A stretch of DNA of 64,000 nt from Spongiactinospora rosea (lineage in GTDB: Bacteria > Actinomycetota > Actinomycetes > Streptosporangiales > Streptosporangiaceae): NCBI RefSeq assembly GCF_003315795.1, contig NZ_QMEY01000002.1:248001-312000 (forward strand). Reading direction: 5' to 3'. A program made the position numbers and the translations under genes. The notes under the pieces are model-generated. The model made no database searches and was not told the DNA's origin. It saw only the letters and a list, made by a program, of their open reading frames with translations. Each line of letters opens with the position of its first letter. Positions within the stretch are counted from its first letter, which is position 1. This document shows positions 32,247-40,526 of the stretch, in pieces.

Positions 32247-33470
32247 TCACCTGCGGCGGGAGAGGACGGCGACGGCGGCGAGCAGCACGACCAGCACCCC
32301 GGTGAGCCAGCCCATCGCGGTGGTCGCGGGCACGAACCGGGTGGCGACGCCGACGCCGATGGCGGGCAGGCTCAGCCCGACGTAGGAGATCAGGAACAGT
32401 CCCGCCAGGGCCTCGCCGCGCCTGGCCGGTGCGGCCATCGCGGCCACGGCCCCCACGGCGGCCTTGAACAGCATGCCCGCGCCGATCCCCGCGCCGGCAC
32501 CGCCGATCAGGAACGCGGCCAGGCCCGCCGTGTGCATGCCGACCACCAAGACGACCATCCCGGCGGCGGTGGCGAGCAGCCCGGCGGTCATCTTGGCCCG
32601 CGCGCCCAGCCGTCCGGTGAGCGTCTGGGCGGCCGCCGCGGCCCCGAACACGACGAACACGATGCCGCCCGCCACCGCGCGGGACGGCTGGTGCAAAGCG
32701 CCCGCGACGAACCCCGGGGCGACCGAGGTGAACAGGCCGAACACCGAGAAGGAGACGAACCCCGCCGCGGTCGCGGCGATGTACCCGGCCCGGTCGCCGT
32801 GGTCGGCGCTGACCCGCTGCGGCCGGTAGGCCGGCCGGACCATCCGCTCCTCGACGGTCTCCGGGGTCAGCGTCACCGCGACGATGGCGAGCGCCAGCAG
32901 GACGGCGAAGACGATGTACGGCGTGCGCAGCGGCGCGTCCACGTACTGGGCGAGGAGGCCCGCCACCAGCGGGCCGACGCCGAGGCCGCCGAGGTTGGCG
33001 GCGGTGGAGACGACCTCGAAGCGCTGCCGGGCCGCGCCGGGCCGGTGCACGGTGTGCAGTTCGTGCAGGTGCGCGGTGGCGGTCGCGGTGATCATGCCGA
33101 CACCCAGGCCGGTGATCAGCCGGGCGACGAGCAGCACCGGCAGCGACGTGCTGGTGAGGAACAGCACGGCGGCGGCCAGTTGCAACGCCAGGGCCGGGAT
33201 GAGGATCTTCTTGCGGCCGATCCAGTCGGAGACGTGCCCGGCGAGAACCAGGCTGATCACCACCCCGACGGCGTAGACGGCGAAGATGACGGTGATCATG
33301 AACGTGGAGAAGCCGTCATGTGCCTGGTACAGCGGGTAGAGCGGGGTCGGCACGGTCGAGAACGACATGGCGGTGAGGAACGCCAGGCTGATCAGCCAGA
33401 AGCCGATGCCGTGCCGGTTCCGGCGCGGCCGCGTCGCGTTTCGATTAGCCGAATCTGTCGAAATGGACAT
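32247..33470 (-). CDS. MFS drug-type exporter
   Basis: A 407-residue major facilitator with about twelve helices. Motif A is GHVSDWIGRKKI between helices 2 and 3; the start LAFLTAMSFSTVPTPLYPLY resembles bicyclomycin/chloramphenicol-type exporters. It is divergent from a LysR gene with 119 bases between, so expression is likely LysR controlled. The end lies 13 bases from the converging GAP gene. A decayed copy of its 3' end is at 37060-37165. Confidence 0.85.
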   Translation of the reverse strand: MSISTDSANRNATRPRRNRHGIGFWLISLAFLTAMSFSTVPTPLYPLYQAHDGFSTFMITVIFAVYAVGVVISLVLAGHVSDWIGRKKILIPALALQLAAAVLFLTSTSLPVLLVARLITGLGVGMITATATAHLHELHTVHRPGAARQRFEVVSTAANLGGLGVGPLVAGLLAQYVDAPLRTPYIVFAVLLALAIVAVTLTPETVEERMVRPAYRPQRVSADHGDRAGYIAATAAGFVSFSVFGLFTSVAPGFVAGALHQPSRAVAGGIVFVVFGAAAAAQTLTGRLGARAKMTAGLLATAAGMVVLVVGMHTAGLAAFLIGGAGAGIGAGMLFKAAVGAVAAMAAPARRGEALAGLFLISYVGLSLPAIGVGVATRFVPATTAMGWLTGVLVVLLAAVAVLSRRR

Positions 33471-33549
33471 GGCGCTGCACTCTCACTTCAGGACGAAAGG
33501 TTCAGGTACCCCAGTTTCATGAGGCCGAACGATCGCGTCCAACGCGACT

Positions 33550-33570
33550 TTCAGCTCGTGATCATCTGAA
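33550..33570. promoter_or_regulatory. LysR-type box TTCAG-N11-CTGAA
   Basis: A T-N11-A motif with fully symmetric five-base arms lies 20 bases before the LysR gene and 80 from the divergent MFS gene. It fits the binding-site rule of LysR-type regulators. Confidence 0.5.
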
Positions 33571-33589
33571 TCTGCGATAGTTGGGAGCC

Positions 33590-34495
33590 GTGGAGCTTCG
33601 CCATCTTGAGTACTTCGTCGCCGTCGCCGAGGAACAGAACTTCACCCGCGCCGCGGCCCGGCTGCACATCGTGCAGTCCGCGGTCTCCGCCGCGGTCAAG
33701 GCCCTGGAACGCGACCTCGGCGCACCGCTGCTGGACCGCAACCCCAAACGCGTGCTGCTCACCGACGCCGGCCAGGCGCTGCTGCCGAAGGCCCGCGTCG
33801 CGCTGGACGCCGCCCGCGACGCCGCCGACGCCGTCGCCGAGGTACACGGCGGCCTGCGCGGCACCGTACGCCTGGGCACCATGACCTCGGTGTGGCTGAT
33901 CGACGTACCCGCCCTGCTCGGCGAGTTCCACCGCCGCCACCCCGGCGTGCTCGTGCGGACCAGCGCCGCCCCCTCCGGCTCCCAGGGGCTCATCGACGCG
34001 ATCACCGACCGCCGCCTGGACCTGGCCTTCGTCTCCCTCCCGGGCGCCCGCCCACCCGGCATCGACCTCACCGACCTGGCCCACTCCGGCGTGGACCTGG
34101 TCGTCCCCGCCGATCACCCGCTCGCCGGCCGCGCCTCGGTACCGATCGGGGAACTGGCCGGACTGGACTTCATCGACTCCCCGATCGGCTTCGGCAACCG
34201 CGCCGTGGTGGACCGCGCCTTCGCCACGGCGGGCGTCCCCCGCCGCGTCACCATCGAGATCCCCGACATCGCCACAGCCGTCGCCTACGTCCGCCACGGC
34301 CTGGGGATCGCCCTGCTGCCGTCCTTCGTCCTCGCCGCGCAGGAAGCCGTGACCGTCCTGAAGGTCACCGGAGCCGACCTCCGCTGGCCCCTGTCCCTGG
34401 CCACCCCCACCGACCGCACCCTCAGCACCGCCTCCCGCGCCCTGATCGCCCTCATCCATGACTTCCTGAGCCCGGCACTCCATTCACATGACTGA
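33590..34495 (+). CDS. LysR family transcriptional regulator
   Basis: A 301-residue LysR regulator. The HTH is at the N-terminus: ELRHLEYFVAVAEEQNFTRA, LHIVQSAVSAAVKALERDLG and LLDRNPKRVLLTDAG. The rest is the periplasmic-binding-like effector domain (VRLGTMTSVWLIDVPALLGEFH). GTG 33590 is preferred over TTG 33581 because it gives the standard LysR opening and has GGGAG upstream. It likely controls the divergent MFS exporter. Confidence 0.88.
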   Translation: MELRHLEYFVAVAEEQNFTRAAARLHIVQSAVSAAVKALERDLGAPLLDRNPKRVLLTDAGQALLPKARVALDAARDAADAVAEVHGGLRGTVRLGTMTSVWLIDVPALLGEFHRRHPGVLVRTSAAPSGSQGLIDAITDRRLDLAFVSLPGARPPGIDLTDLAHSGVDLVVPADHPLAGRASVPIGELAGLDFIDSPIGFGNRAVVDRAFATAGVPRRVTIEIPDIATAVAYVRHGLGIALLPSFVLAAQEAVTVLKVTGADLRWPLSLATPTDRTLSTASRALIALIHDFLSPALHSHD

Positions 34496-34512
34496 CCGTC
34501 GGTCAGTAAACT
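34483..34512 (+). promoter_or_regulatory. Promoter with perfect ACTGACCG-T-CGGTCAGT operator
   Basis: TTCACA (34483-34488) and TAAACT (34507-34512) are 18 bases apart. The spacer is almost filled by a perfect 17-bp palindrome (34491-34507), a sequence typical of TetR-family operators. Binding would block polymerase at the ABC exporter promoter. The TetR encoded after the ABC gene is the probable binder. Confidence 0.55.
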
Positions 34513-34529
34513 AAGGTTCGCCTTACCTA
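34512..34529 (+). promoter_or_regulatory. Iron box (IdeR/DmdR-like)
   Basis: TAAGGTTCGCCTTACCTA matches the core of actinobacterial iron boxes (AGGTTNGCCTNACCT) and includes the dyad TAAGG-ttcg-CCTTA. It lies directly after the -10 element and 24 bases before the GTG start. Iron-loaded IdeR/DmdR1 would repress the ABC gene, pointing to a role in iron or siderophore transport. Confidence 0.55.
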
Positions 34530-34553
34530 CCGTTCTCCGACTGGAGGTACCCG

Positions 34554-36305
34554 GTGAGACGAATCATGGCCCTGGCGACCGGGGTCCGCCGTTACATCTG
34601 CCTCGGCGTGGCCCTGCACGTCGCGGTCAGCGTCACCTACATCGTCCAAGGTCTGCTGCTCGCCAGGGTGCTGGCGCGAATGCCGGCCGGGGACGGGATC
34701 GCCGAACAGGTCCTGCCGCTGGCCGGAGTGGTCGGCGCGGCCGTGGTGCGGTTCGGGCTGACCTGGACCTCCGACATCGTGGCGCAGTTGACCGGGGCCG
34801 CGACCAAGCAGGAGCTGCGAGCGCGGGCGTTCGCGAAACTGGCCGAGCTGGGGCCCGCGTACACCGCGGGCGAGCGCACCGGAGAGGTGAAGGGCGCGCT
34901 GGTGGAGGGCGTCGAGGCGCTGGAGGCGTACTACGCCCGCTACCTGCCCTCGTTGATCGCCGTGGGGCTCACCCCGCTGATCGTGCTGGGCGTCATGGCC
35001 GGCTACGATCCGTGGTCGGCGCTGATCGTGGCCGGGTTCGTGGTCGCCGCGCTCGTACTGCCCAAGCTGTGGTCGCGGATGCTCAAGCGCCGGGGCGACG
35101 CGCTGATGGCGGCCTACCTGGGCATGGGTTCCACCGTTCTGGACACCCTTCAAGGGCTGGTGACCCTGAAGGCGTTCGGCGCCGCGCGGCGCAGGCGGGA
35201 CGAGCTCGCGAAGGTGTCCGACCGCCTCATCGCCGGCTGGAACCGGGTCATGGCGGTCGCCCTGATCGCCCAGATGATCTACACGCTGGTGATCGTCGGC
35301 GGCGTGGCCGTCACCGTGGCGGTCGCGACGGTCCGGGCCGCCGGCGGCTCTTTGGATGTGGGGGCGCTCTTCGTGGTCCTGGTGCTGTCCGGAGAGGCGC
35401 TGCGCGCGGTCGGCGTACTCGCCACCTCCTTCCACGCCAGTTACGACGCCGCGAGCGCCGCGGACGTCCTCCACACCCTGCTCGACCAGGAGCCGCCCGC
35501 GCCCGAGCGGCCCGGCGTCACGCCGGTCCGCGACCTGACGCCCTCGGTGGCCTTCGAGGACGTGTCCTTCTCCTATGTCGCAGGCGAACCGGTGCTGCGC
35601 GGCCTGTCCCTCGCCCTGGCTCCGGGCGAGACCGTCGCGGTGGTCGGTCCTTCGGGCGCGGGCAAGTCCACGCTGGTGACGCTGCTGCTCCGGTTCGCCG
35701 ACCCCGGCTCCGGGCGGGTCACGCTCGGCGGGCACGACCTGCGGGACCTGCCACCGGACCAGGTCCGCTCGATGATCGCGCTGGTCTCCCAGGACACCTA
35801 CCTGTTCGGCGGGACCATCCGCGACAACATCGCCATGGCCCTCCCTTCCGCGTCCGACGAACAGGTCACCGCCGCCGCCAAGGTCGCCAACATCCACGAC
35901 TTCATCGCCGGCCTCCCGGACGGCTACGCCACCCAGGTGGGCGAACGCGGACTTCGGCTGTCCGGCGGGCAGCGCCAGCGGCTGGCCATCGCCCGTGCCC
36001 TGGTGTCACCCGCGACGGTGCTGGTCATGGACGAGGCCGCGTCGAACCTCGACACGGAGAACGAACGCGACATCCAGGCCGCGCTGCGCAACCTCCGCCA
36101 CGGGCACACCACGATCGTCATCGCCCACCGGCTCTCCACCATCCGCAGCGCGGACCGGATCATCGTCCTGGACCAGGGCCGGGCCGTGGAGAGCGGCACC
36201 CACGATGAACTGCTCGCGGCCGGCGGCGACTACGCCCGCCTGGTCGCGGCCCAACGCGACGGCCTCGTCGGCCTCGACCCGCATGCGGCGGCCCTGCCCT
36301 TGTGA
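34554..36305 (+). CDS. Fused permease-ATPase ABC exporter, iron-box controlled
   Basis: A 583-residue half-transporter. Residues about 1-310 form six membrane helices (for example ICLGVALHVAVSVTYIVQGL) and the rest the ATPase: Walker A GPSGAGKS, signature LSGGQRQR, Walker B VLVMDEAASNLD, H-loop AHRLST. Its close relatives are the CydC/D and siderophore-handling (YbtP/IrtA-like) exporter-fold proteins. GTG 34554 has GGAGG upstream. An iron box and a TetR operator cover its promoter, so it may move a siderophore or heme. It would work as a homodimer, as no partner half-transporter is nearby. Confidence 0.85.
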   Translation: MRRIMALATGVRRYICLGVALHVAVSVTYIVQGLLLARVLARMPAGDGIAEQVLPLAGVVGAAVVRFGLTWTSDIVAQLTGAATKQELRARAFAKLAELGPAYTAGERTGEVKGALVEGVEALEAYYARYLPSLIAVGLTPLIVLGVMAGYDPWSALIVAGFVVAALVLPKLWSRMLKRRGDALMAAYLGMGSTVLDTLQGLVTLKAFGAARRRRDELAKVSDRLIAGWNRVMAVALIAQMIYTLVIVGGVAVTVAVATVRAAGGSLDVGALFVVLVLSGEALRAVGVLATSFHASYDAASAADVLHTLLDQEPPAPERPGVTPVRDLTPSVAFEDVSFSYVAGEPVLRGLSLALAPGETVAVVGPSGAGKSTLVTLLLRFADPGSGRVTLGGHDLRDLPPDQVRSMIALVSQDTYLFGGTIRDNIAMALPSASDEQVTAAAKVANIHDFIAGLPDGYATQVGERGLRLSGGQRQRLAIARALVSPATVLVMDEAASNLDTENERDIQAALRNLRHGHTTIVIAHRLSTIRSADRIIVLDQGRAVESGTHDELLAAGGDYARLVAAQRDGLVGLDPHAAALPL

Positions 36306-36314
36306 GGCCGTGCC

Positions 36315-36345
36315 GGTGGGAGGCGGCTCCACACCGCCTCCCACC
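36315..36345 (+). terminator. Strong hairpin after the ABC exporter gene
   Basis: GGTGGGAGGCGG (36315-36326) and CCGCCTCCCACC (36334-36345) form a perfect 12-bp stem with a seven-base loop, ten bases past the ABC stop and 15 before the TetR start. Intrinsic-type terminator; the following bases are only weakly T-rich. Confidence 0.6.
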
Positions 36346-36359
36346 TCTACGCTGGGCTC

Positions 36360-36914
36360 GTGAAGGGAACCACGCCACGTACGAAACCGGCCGTCGAGCG
36401 CCGCACGGACCTGCTGGACGCCACCGAAACGCTCCTGCTGAGCCGGGGGGTCGACGGTTTCACCATCGAGGACGTGACCACCGGGGCCGGGGTCGCCAAA
36501 GGCACCTTCTACCTGCACTTCGCCAACAAGGGCGACCTGCTCGACGCCCTTCGCGAACGCTATGTCCGGCGGTTCGCGGAAGCCCAGCTCGCCGAGGCCC
36601 GCAAGCACCACGGCGTGGCCGGCGTCCAGGCGTGGATCCGCGCCGGCGTGGCCGAGTACCTGGGCGACGTCCGGCTCCACGACATGCTCTTCCACCCGGC
36701 GAGCCGCGGCCAGAGCGACCCCCCCGACACGGTCACCACCACCCTCGCCGACCTCCTCGCCGCCCTCGACCACCCCCCTGCCGACCCCGAGGTCACCGCC
36801 ACCATCCTGTACGCGGCCATGCACGGCGTCACCGACCACATCATCCACGCCCCCGACACCGCCGACCGCATGCTCACCGGCCTCGACGACCTCGTCCGCG
36901 CCGTCCTGACCTGA
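36360..36914 (+). CDS. TetR family regulator
   Basis: A 184-residue repressor: HTH in RRTDLLDATETLLLSRGVDG and AGVAKGTFYLHFANKGDLLDAL; short C-terminal domain. GTG 36360 is the start. It follows the ABC exporter, separated by a strong hairpin. The perfect palindrome in the exporter promoter (34491-34507) is the kind of site TetR proteins bind, so this is the likely local repressor. Confidence 0.82.
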   Translation: MKGTTPRTKPAVERRTDLLDATETLLLSRGVDGFTIEDVTTGAGVAKGTFYLHFANKGDLLDALRERYVRRFAEAQLAEARKHHGVAGVQAWIRAGVAEYLGDVRLHDMLFHPASRGQSDPPDTVTTTLADLLAALDHPPADPEVTATILYAAMHGVTDHIIHAPDTADRMLTGLDDLVRAVLT

Positions 36915-36965
36915 CCTGCCCCGGCCACGATCGCGGAAGAGTCGTCTTCGCCGGGGTGGCCCCAC

Positions 36966-37044
36966 CGAATGGCGGACTACCTGCTAGAACGCGTCAACCA
37001 CCGGCTGACCCGGCCACCGGGCGGCATCAATTTCCTGGAAGACA
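36966..37044 (+). pseudogene. Decayed 3' end of a GAP-family gene
   Basis: The stretch CTGCTAGAACGCGTCAACCA, then GGCTGACC, GGGCGGCATC and TTCCTGGAAGAC matches the last part of the intact GAP gene (32115-32232) with internal deletions and an in-frame TAG. It lies head-to-tail with the MFS remnant in the same order as the intact pair. Confidence 0.6.
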
Positions 37045-37059
37045 GGCGATCGTCTCAGC

Positions 37060-37165
37060 CGGCACCCCGGTGGACCAGCCCATCGCAATGATCACGGCCA
37101 CGAACCGGCCCGCGACACCGACGCCGACCCACGTACGAGATCAGGCACAGCCCTGCCAGAGGGCG
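37060..37165 (-). pseudogene. Decayed 3' end of an MFS exporter gene
   Basis: The minus strand encodes LAGLCLISYVG and, in shifted frames, a copy of VAxRFV and IAMGWSTGV, matching LAGLFLISYVG ... MGWLTGV in the intact MFS protein (32247-33470). A small deletion has broken the frame. Together with the GAP remnant it is a duplicated and degraded copy of the convergent gene ends. The remainder of 36915-37490 has no gene. Confidence 0.6.
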
Positions 37166-37341
37166 GGGATCTGCCAACCGTTGAAGAGGAAGCGGCACAC
37201 AGAGGACGATATCCCACCCCATCCAGAGCGGCTTGGGGAAGCGGCGACTCATCACCGTTGTCTGTGCCGGGCAGATCAATACACCTTTCCCGGGTTTATC
37301 TGATCTCTAGGCGATGCGGCGAGTAAGCCGGTGGCGCAAGC

Positions 37342-37358
37342 GTCGGGCGGAGCCCGAC
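37342..37358. terminator. GTCGGGC-gga-GCCCGAC hairpin
   Basis: A perfect 7-bp stem with a three-base loop in the gene-free region before the MarR gene. It may be an old terminator belonging to the decayed genes to its left. Confidence 0.35.
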
Positions 37359-37490
37359 ACAGAGAACACGGCTGAGCGAAGCGAAGGCCATGGAGGTACT
37401 TCGGGGAGTGCTCGCTTGTTGGGGAGGGTGGTTGTCCGTGCGGGTGAGTACGGCGGCGGGTAGGGGGTGGGGCAGGGCTACAGTGCCGTC

Positions 37491-37931
37491 ATGGCGACTG
37501 AGAGGTTGCGGCCCCTAGAGGACGATGCCTGGCGAGGGTTCCTGGTGACCCATGACAGGATCTGGCGCTCGATCGAGGCAGGGCTCGCGCCCCTGAACGT
37601 GAGCATGGCCGAGTACAGCGTGCTCTCCCTCCTCGGCGAGGCCGGGGAGAAGGGCATGCGGATGTCCGACCTGGCCGAGCGGCGGCTGATGTCCACCGGT
37701 GGGTTCACCCGGCTGGCGGATCGCCTGGAGCATCGGGGGCTCATCGAGCGGCGGCGGTCGGCCGTCGATGGGCGGGGCTTCGATGTGACGTTGACGACCG
37801 AGGGGCGGGCGCTGTTGCGCAAGGCGTGGCGTCAGCAGTACCAGGACCTGCGCAGGCTCTTCCTCGACCGGCTCGATGACGACGACCTGCGCGCCCTCGC
37901 CGGCATCTGGGACCGGCTCGCATCCGAGTAG
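37491..37931 (+). CDS. MarR family regulator
   Basis: A 146-residue winged-helix regulator: EYSVLSLLGEAGEKGMRMSD, LAERRLMSTGGFTRLADRLE (recognition region) and LIERRRSAVDGRGFDVTLT (wing). ATG 37491 is used. It is a single gene. The near-perfect 20-bp palindrome at 39391-39410, before the LLM oxidoreductase, is a good candidate target, and a weak match to it occurs upstream of this gene at 37430-37449. Confidence 0.85.
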   Translation: MATERLRPLEDDAWRGFLVTHDRIWRSIEAGLAPLNVSMAEYSVLSLLGEAGEKGMRMSDLAERRLMSTGGFTRLADRLEHRGLIERRRSAVDGRGFDVTLTTEGRALLRKAWRQQYQDLRRLFLDRLDDDDLRALAGIWDRLASE

Positions 37932-37953
37932 GCGCCGGCGGCTCCCGGGGTGA

Positions 37954-39264
37954 TCAGGCGGCTTTGCCTCGGGCGACGTAGGCGTTCATGTCGGTGAAGT
38001 CGAGGGTGATGTTGTTGGGCTTGTGGAAGGCGTGGTCGAAGCCGGCCACCTTGTGGAAGCCCTCGTCGCCGAGCGTGTCCTTTCCGCCCGCGTAGCTGTA
38101 GAGGCTCTTGGCGGTGACGCCGCCGAGGCGCAGTTCCCTGGGGTAGCAGGGGTAGCCCTCCACTGGCCGGCCCGCGGCGAAGGACGCGAACGGGCGGTCG
38201 TAGTCGACGCGGACCCCCAGCCGCTTGGCCGTTTCTTCGGAGATGCCCGCGACCTGTTCGCCGGTTCCGCCGAGGTTCAGGGACACCACCCCCGCCTTGG
38301 AGCCGGCGACGTCGGTGACGCTGCCCTCGGTGAACAGCAGGTGCCCGCCGGCCAGCCACAGCGGCAGCGGCCTGGCACCCGCGCGGGCGGCGTCGGCGCG
38401 GGCCCGCTGGGCCGTCTCGGGGGTACGGCGGCGCAGGATCAGCGACCGGCCCGCGTAGTCGAAGGTGGTGAGGAAGTGGTAGAAGACCCACGTGCCGATC
38501 ATGCCGTCGTGGGCGTCGGGGGCGACTTCCCCGCCCGATTCGCGCTCCGACCACCCGACGGGGATGTTGCGCAGTTCGATGCCGCCCAGATGGAAGGAGT
38601 CCAGCACGCCGTAGTACAGCCAGATGACGTCGCCGAAGGCGTCGATCCTCTGCTTGGCCACGGCCTTCAGCCCGGCCTCCTTGGCGAGTTTCGCGGACAA
38701 GCCCAGCGCGTCAACGTGGGTGTAGAAGGAGAACTTCTTCGGCGGTCCGCCATTGATCGAGGCTTCCACCAGCGGAAACGGGTCCGTCTGCTGCCATGGC
38801 ACCCGCGCGGTGTCGCCGTGGATCTGGTACGGCGTGCCCTGAATCGCCGCGAACTGCTCGGCGTAGGACTCCTCCCCGGCCGCGTGCCAGCGGGGTACGG
38901 CCAGGGGGAACTTGTCCTGCCGGGTGTAGCAGTCGGCCAGGAGGCGGTTGGTCCGCTTGTCGTCGGGGGCCAGGTTCAGGGCCGTCGTGAGGTACTTCTC
39001 GGCCTCGGGGAACCTGTTGCTCAGCAGCGCCACATGGCCGCGCCGGCGCGCGGCGTGCATGTTCGCGGGGTCCTTTCTCAGGATCCGCTCGTAGGCGCGG
39101 CCGGCCCGCTCGAACTCGCCGGCCTCGAACAGCGCGTCCGCGTCACCGCTGCGGACGTACGCCGTGGCCGTGCCCCCGAGCAGCGGCGCGGTCGCCGCCG
39201 CACCGGTCAGCGCCGCGGCTCCCAGCAGCAGCGTACGCCGGTCCCATGCTCCGCGATCAACCAC
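37954..39264 (-). CDS. Tat-type exported TPR protein with retropepsin-like domain
   Basis: A 436-residue protein. The N-terminus has a twin-arginine-like signal (DRRTLLLGAAALTGAAATAP). A TPR region follows (LFEAGEFERAGRAYERILRKDP; ALLSNRFPEAEKYLTTALN). The C-terminal half resembles two aspartyl-protease-like beta domains (VEASINGGPPKKFSFYTHVD; VVSLNLGGTGEQVAGISEE), but the catalytic DTG triplet is not present in either, so it may bind peptides without cutting them. GTG 39264 is chosen because a strong AGGAGGA lies eight bases before it. Function unknown; probably acts outside the membrane. Confidence 0.6.
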   Translation of the reverse strand: MVDRGAWDRRTLLLGAAALTGAAATAPLLGGTATAYVRSGDADALFEAGEFERAGRAYERILRKDPANMHAARRRGHVALLSNRFPEAEKYLTTALNLAPDDKRTNRLLADCYTRQDKFPLAVPRWHAAGEESYAEQFAAIQGTPYQIHGDTARVPWQQTDPFPLVEASINGGPPKKFSFYTHVDALGLSAKLAKEAGLKAVAKQRIDAFGDVIWLYYGVLDSFHLGGIELRNIPVGWSERESGGEVAPDAHDGMIGTWVFYHFLTTFDYAGRSLILRRRTPETAQRARADAARAGARPLPLWLAGGHLLFTEGSVTDVAGSKAGVVSLNLGGTGEQVAGISEETAKRLGVRVDYDRPFASFAAGRPVEGYPCYPRELRLGGVTAKSLYSYAGGKDTLGDEGFHKVAGFDHAFHKPNNITLDFTDMNAYVARGKAA

Positions 39265-39390
39265 AGTGTGTCCTCCTCTTCCGCGAACTCTTCCGCGAAC
39301 TCTTTCGCGATCACTTGCGCCCACCCACTATCGGCGGGCCGTGTTCCCGCTTCGTCCGCGCCGTGTCATGGTCGTGTCACCATCGGGAAT

Positions 39391-39410
39391 AGTTGTCTGC
39401 GCAGATAACT
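39391..39410. promoter_or_regulatory. MarR-type 20-bp palindrome upstream of the LLM operon
   Basis: AGTTGTCTGC-GCAGATAACT is symmetric except for one base pair. It lies 55 bases before the LLM start and far from the divergent gene, so it most likely controls the LLM/FMN-reductase operon. Length and symmetry fit MarR or similar winged-helix repressors. Confidence 0.55.
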
Positions 39411-39464
39411 TGTTACTGCTGTGGCCGCGGAAACGGCCCCGGCAACGCAGAGAGGAACGGGCAG

Positions 39465-40526
39465 ATGACATTCGAGATCGGGATCATGACCTTCGGCGAG
39501 GTGACGGAAGACCCGGTCACCGGGCGGATGCCCTCCCCACGGCAGCGGGCGCGGGAGACGATCGAGCAGGCGCGGGTCGCCGACCAGGTGGGGCTGGACG
39601 TGTTCGGGGTCGGTGAGCATCACCGGACCGACTTCGTCGGGTCCGCGCCGACGATCCTGCTGGCCGCCGCGGCCGAGGCGACCGAGCGGATCCGGCTGAC
39701 GAGTGCGGTCACCGTGCTCAGCTCGGAGGACCCGGTGCGCGTCTGGGAGCAGTTCGCCACGATCGACCTGCTCTCTGCGGGCCGGGTCGAGATCATCGCG
39801 GGCCGGGGCTCCTACACCGAGTCCTTCCCGCTGTTCGGGTACGACCTGCGGGACTACGCCGACCTGTTCCGCGAGAAGCTGGACCTGCTGCTCAAGATCC
39901 GCGAGCGCAACCCGCTCACCTGGTCGGGACGCTTCCGCGCGCCGCTGCACGACGCCGACATCGCGCCCCGCGCGGACGGCGGCACCATCCCGATCTGGGT
40001 GGGGGTCGGCGGCTCCCCGGCGTCGGCGGTCAGCACCGGGCGGCTGGGCCTGCCGATGGCGCTGGCCCTGCTGCTCGGGCCGGTGACCTACCACGAGCAG
40101 ACCGTCGAGCTGTACCGGGCCGCCGCCGCCCAGGCGGGGCACGACCCCGCCACGCTGCCGATCAGCATCAACACCCACGGGTACGTCGGGCGCACCAGCC
40201 AGGAGGCCCGGGAGACCATGTACCCCTACTTCGCCAAGGGGATGCTGGAGAACAACCACCAGCGCGGCCAGGGGTTCCCGCTCTCCCGTGCCGCCTTCGA
40301 CGCGCAGGTGTCGCCGGGGTCCGGCCTGCTGGCGGGCAGCCCGCAGGAGGTCATCGACAAGCTGCTCACGTACCACGAGCTGTACGGCGTCAGCCGGGCC
40401 CTCATCCAGATGGGCTTCGGCGGGATGCCGCAGAAGGAGCACCTGGCGGCGATCGAACGGCTCGGCACCGAGGTCGCGCCCGTCGTGCGCCGGGAGACCG
40501 CCGCGGTGCCGGAGCGGACGGCATGA
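39465..40526 (+). CDS. LLM-class flavin-dependent oxidoreductase
   Basis: A 353-residue luciferase-like monooxygenase: TFEIGIMTFGEVTED, GLDVFGVGEHHRTDFVGSAP (flavin region), RIRLTSAVTVLSSEDPVRVWEQFATID and GGSPASAVSTGRLGLPMALAL. ATG 39465 has GAGAGGA upstream. It overlaps the FMN reductase gene by ATGA, which would supply reduced FMN. Together they make a two-component monooxygenase. Substrate unknown. Confidence 0.88.
   Translation: MTFEIGIMTFGEVTEDPVTGRMPSPRQRARETIEQARVADQVGLDVFGVGEHHRTDFVGSAPTILLAAAAEATERIRLTSAVTVLSSEDPVRVWEQFATIDLLSAGRVEIIAGRGSYTESFPLFGYDLRDYADLFREKLDLLLKIRERNPLTWSGRFRAPLHDADIAPRADGGTIPIWVGVGGSPASAVSTGRLGLPMALALLLGPVTYHEQTVELYRAAAAQAGHDPATLPISINTHGYVGRTSQEARETMYPYFAKGMLENNHQRGQGFPLSRAAFDAQVSPGSGLLAGSPQEVIDKLLTYHELYGVSRALIQMGFGGMPQKEHLAAIERLGTEVAPVVRRETAAVPERTA

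Noticed and set aside
37300..37400. tRNA-like or small RNA structure near the GTCGGGC hairpin
   Set aside because: The fold lacks a T-loop and acceptor stem of a tRNA; only the hairpin is reported.
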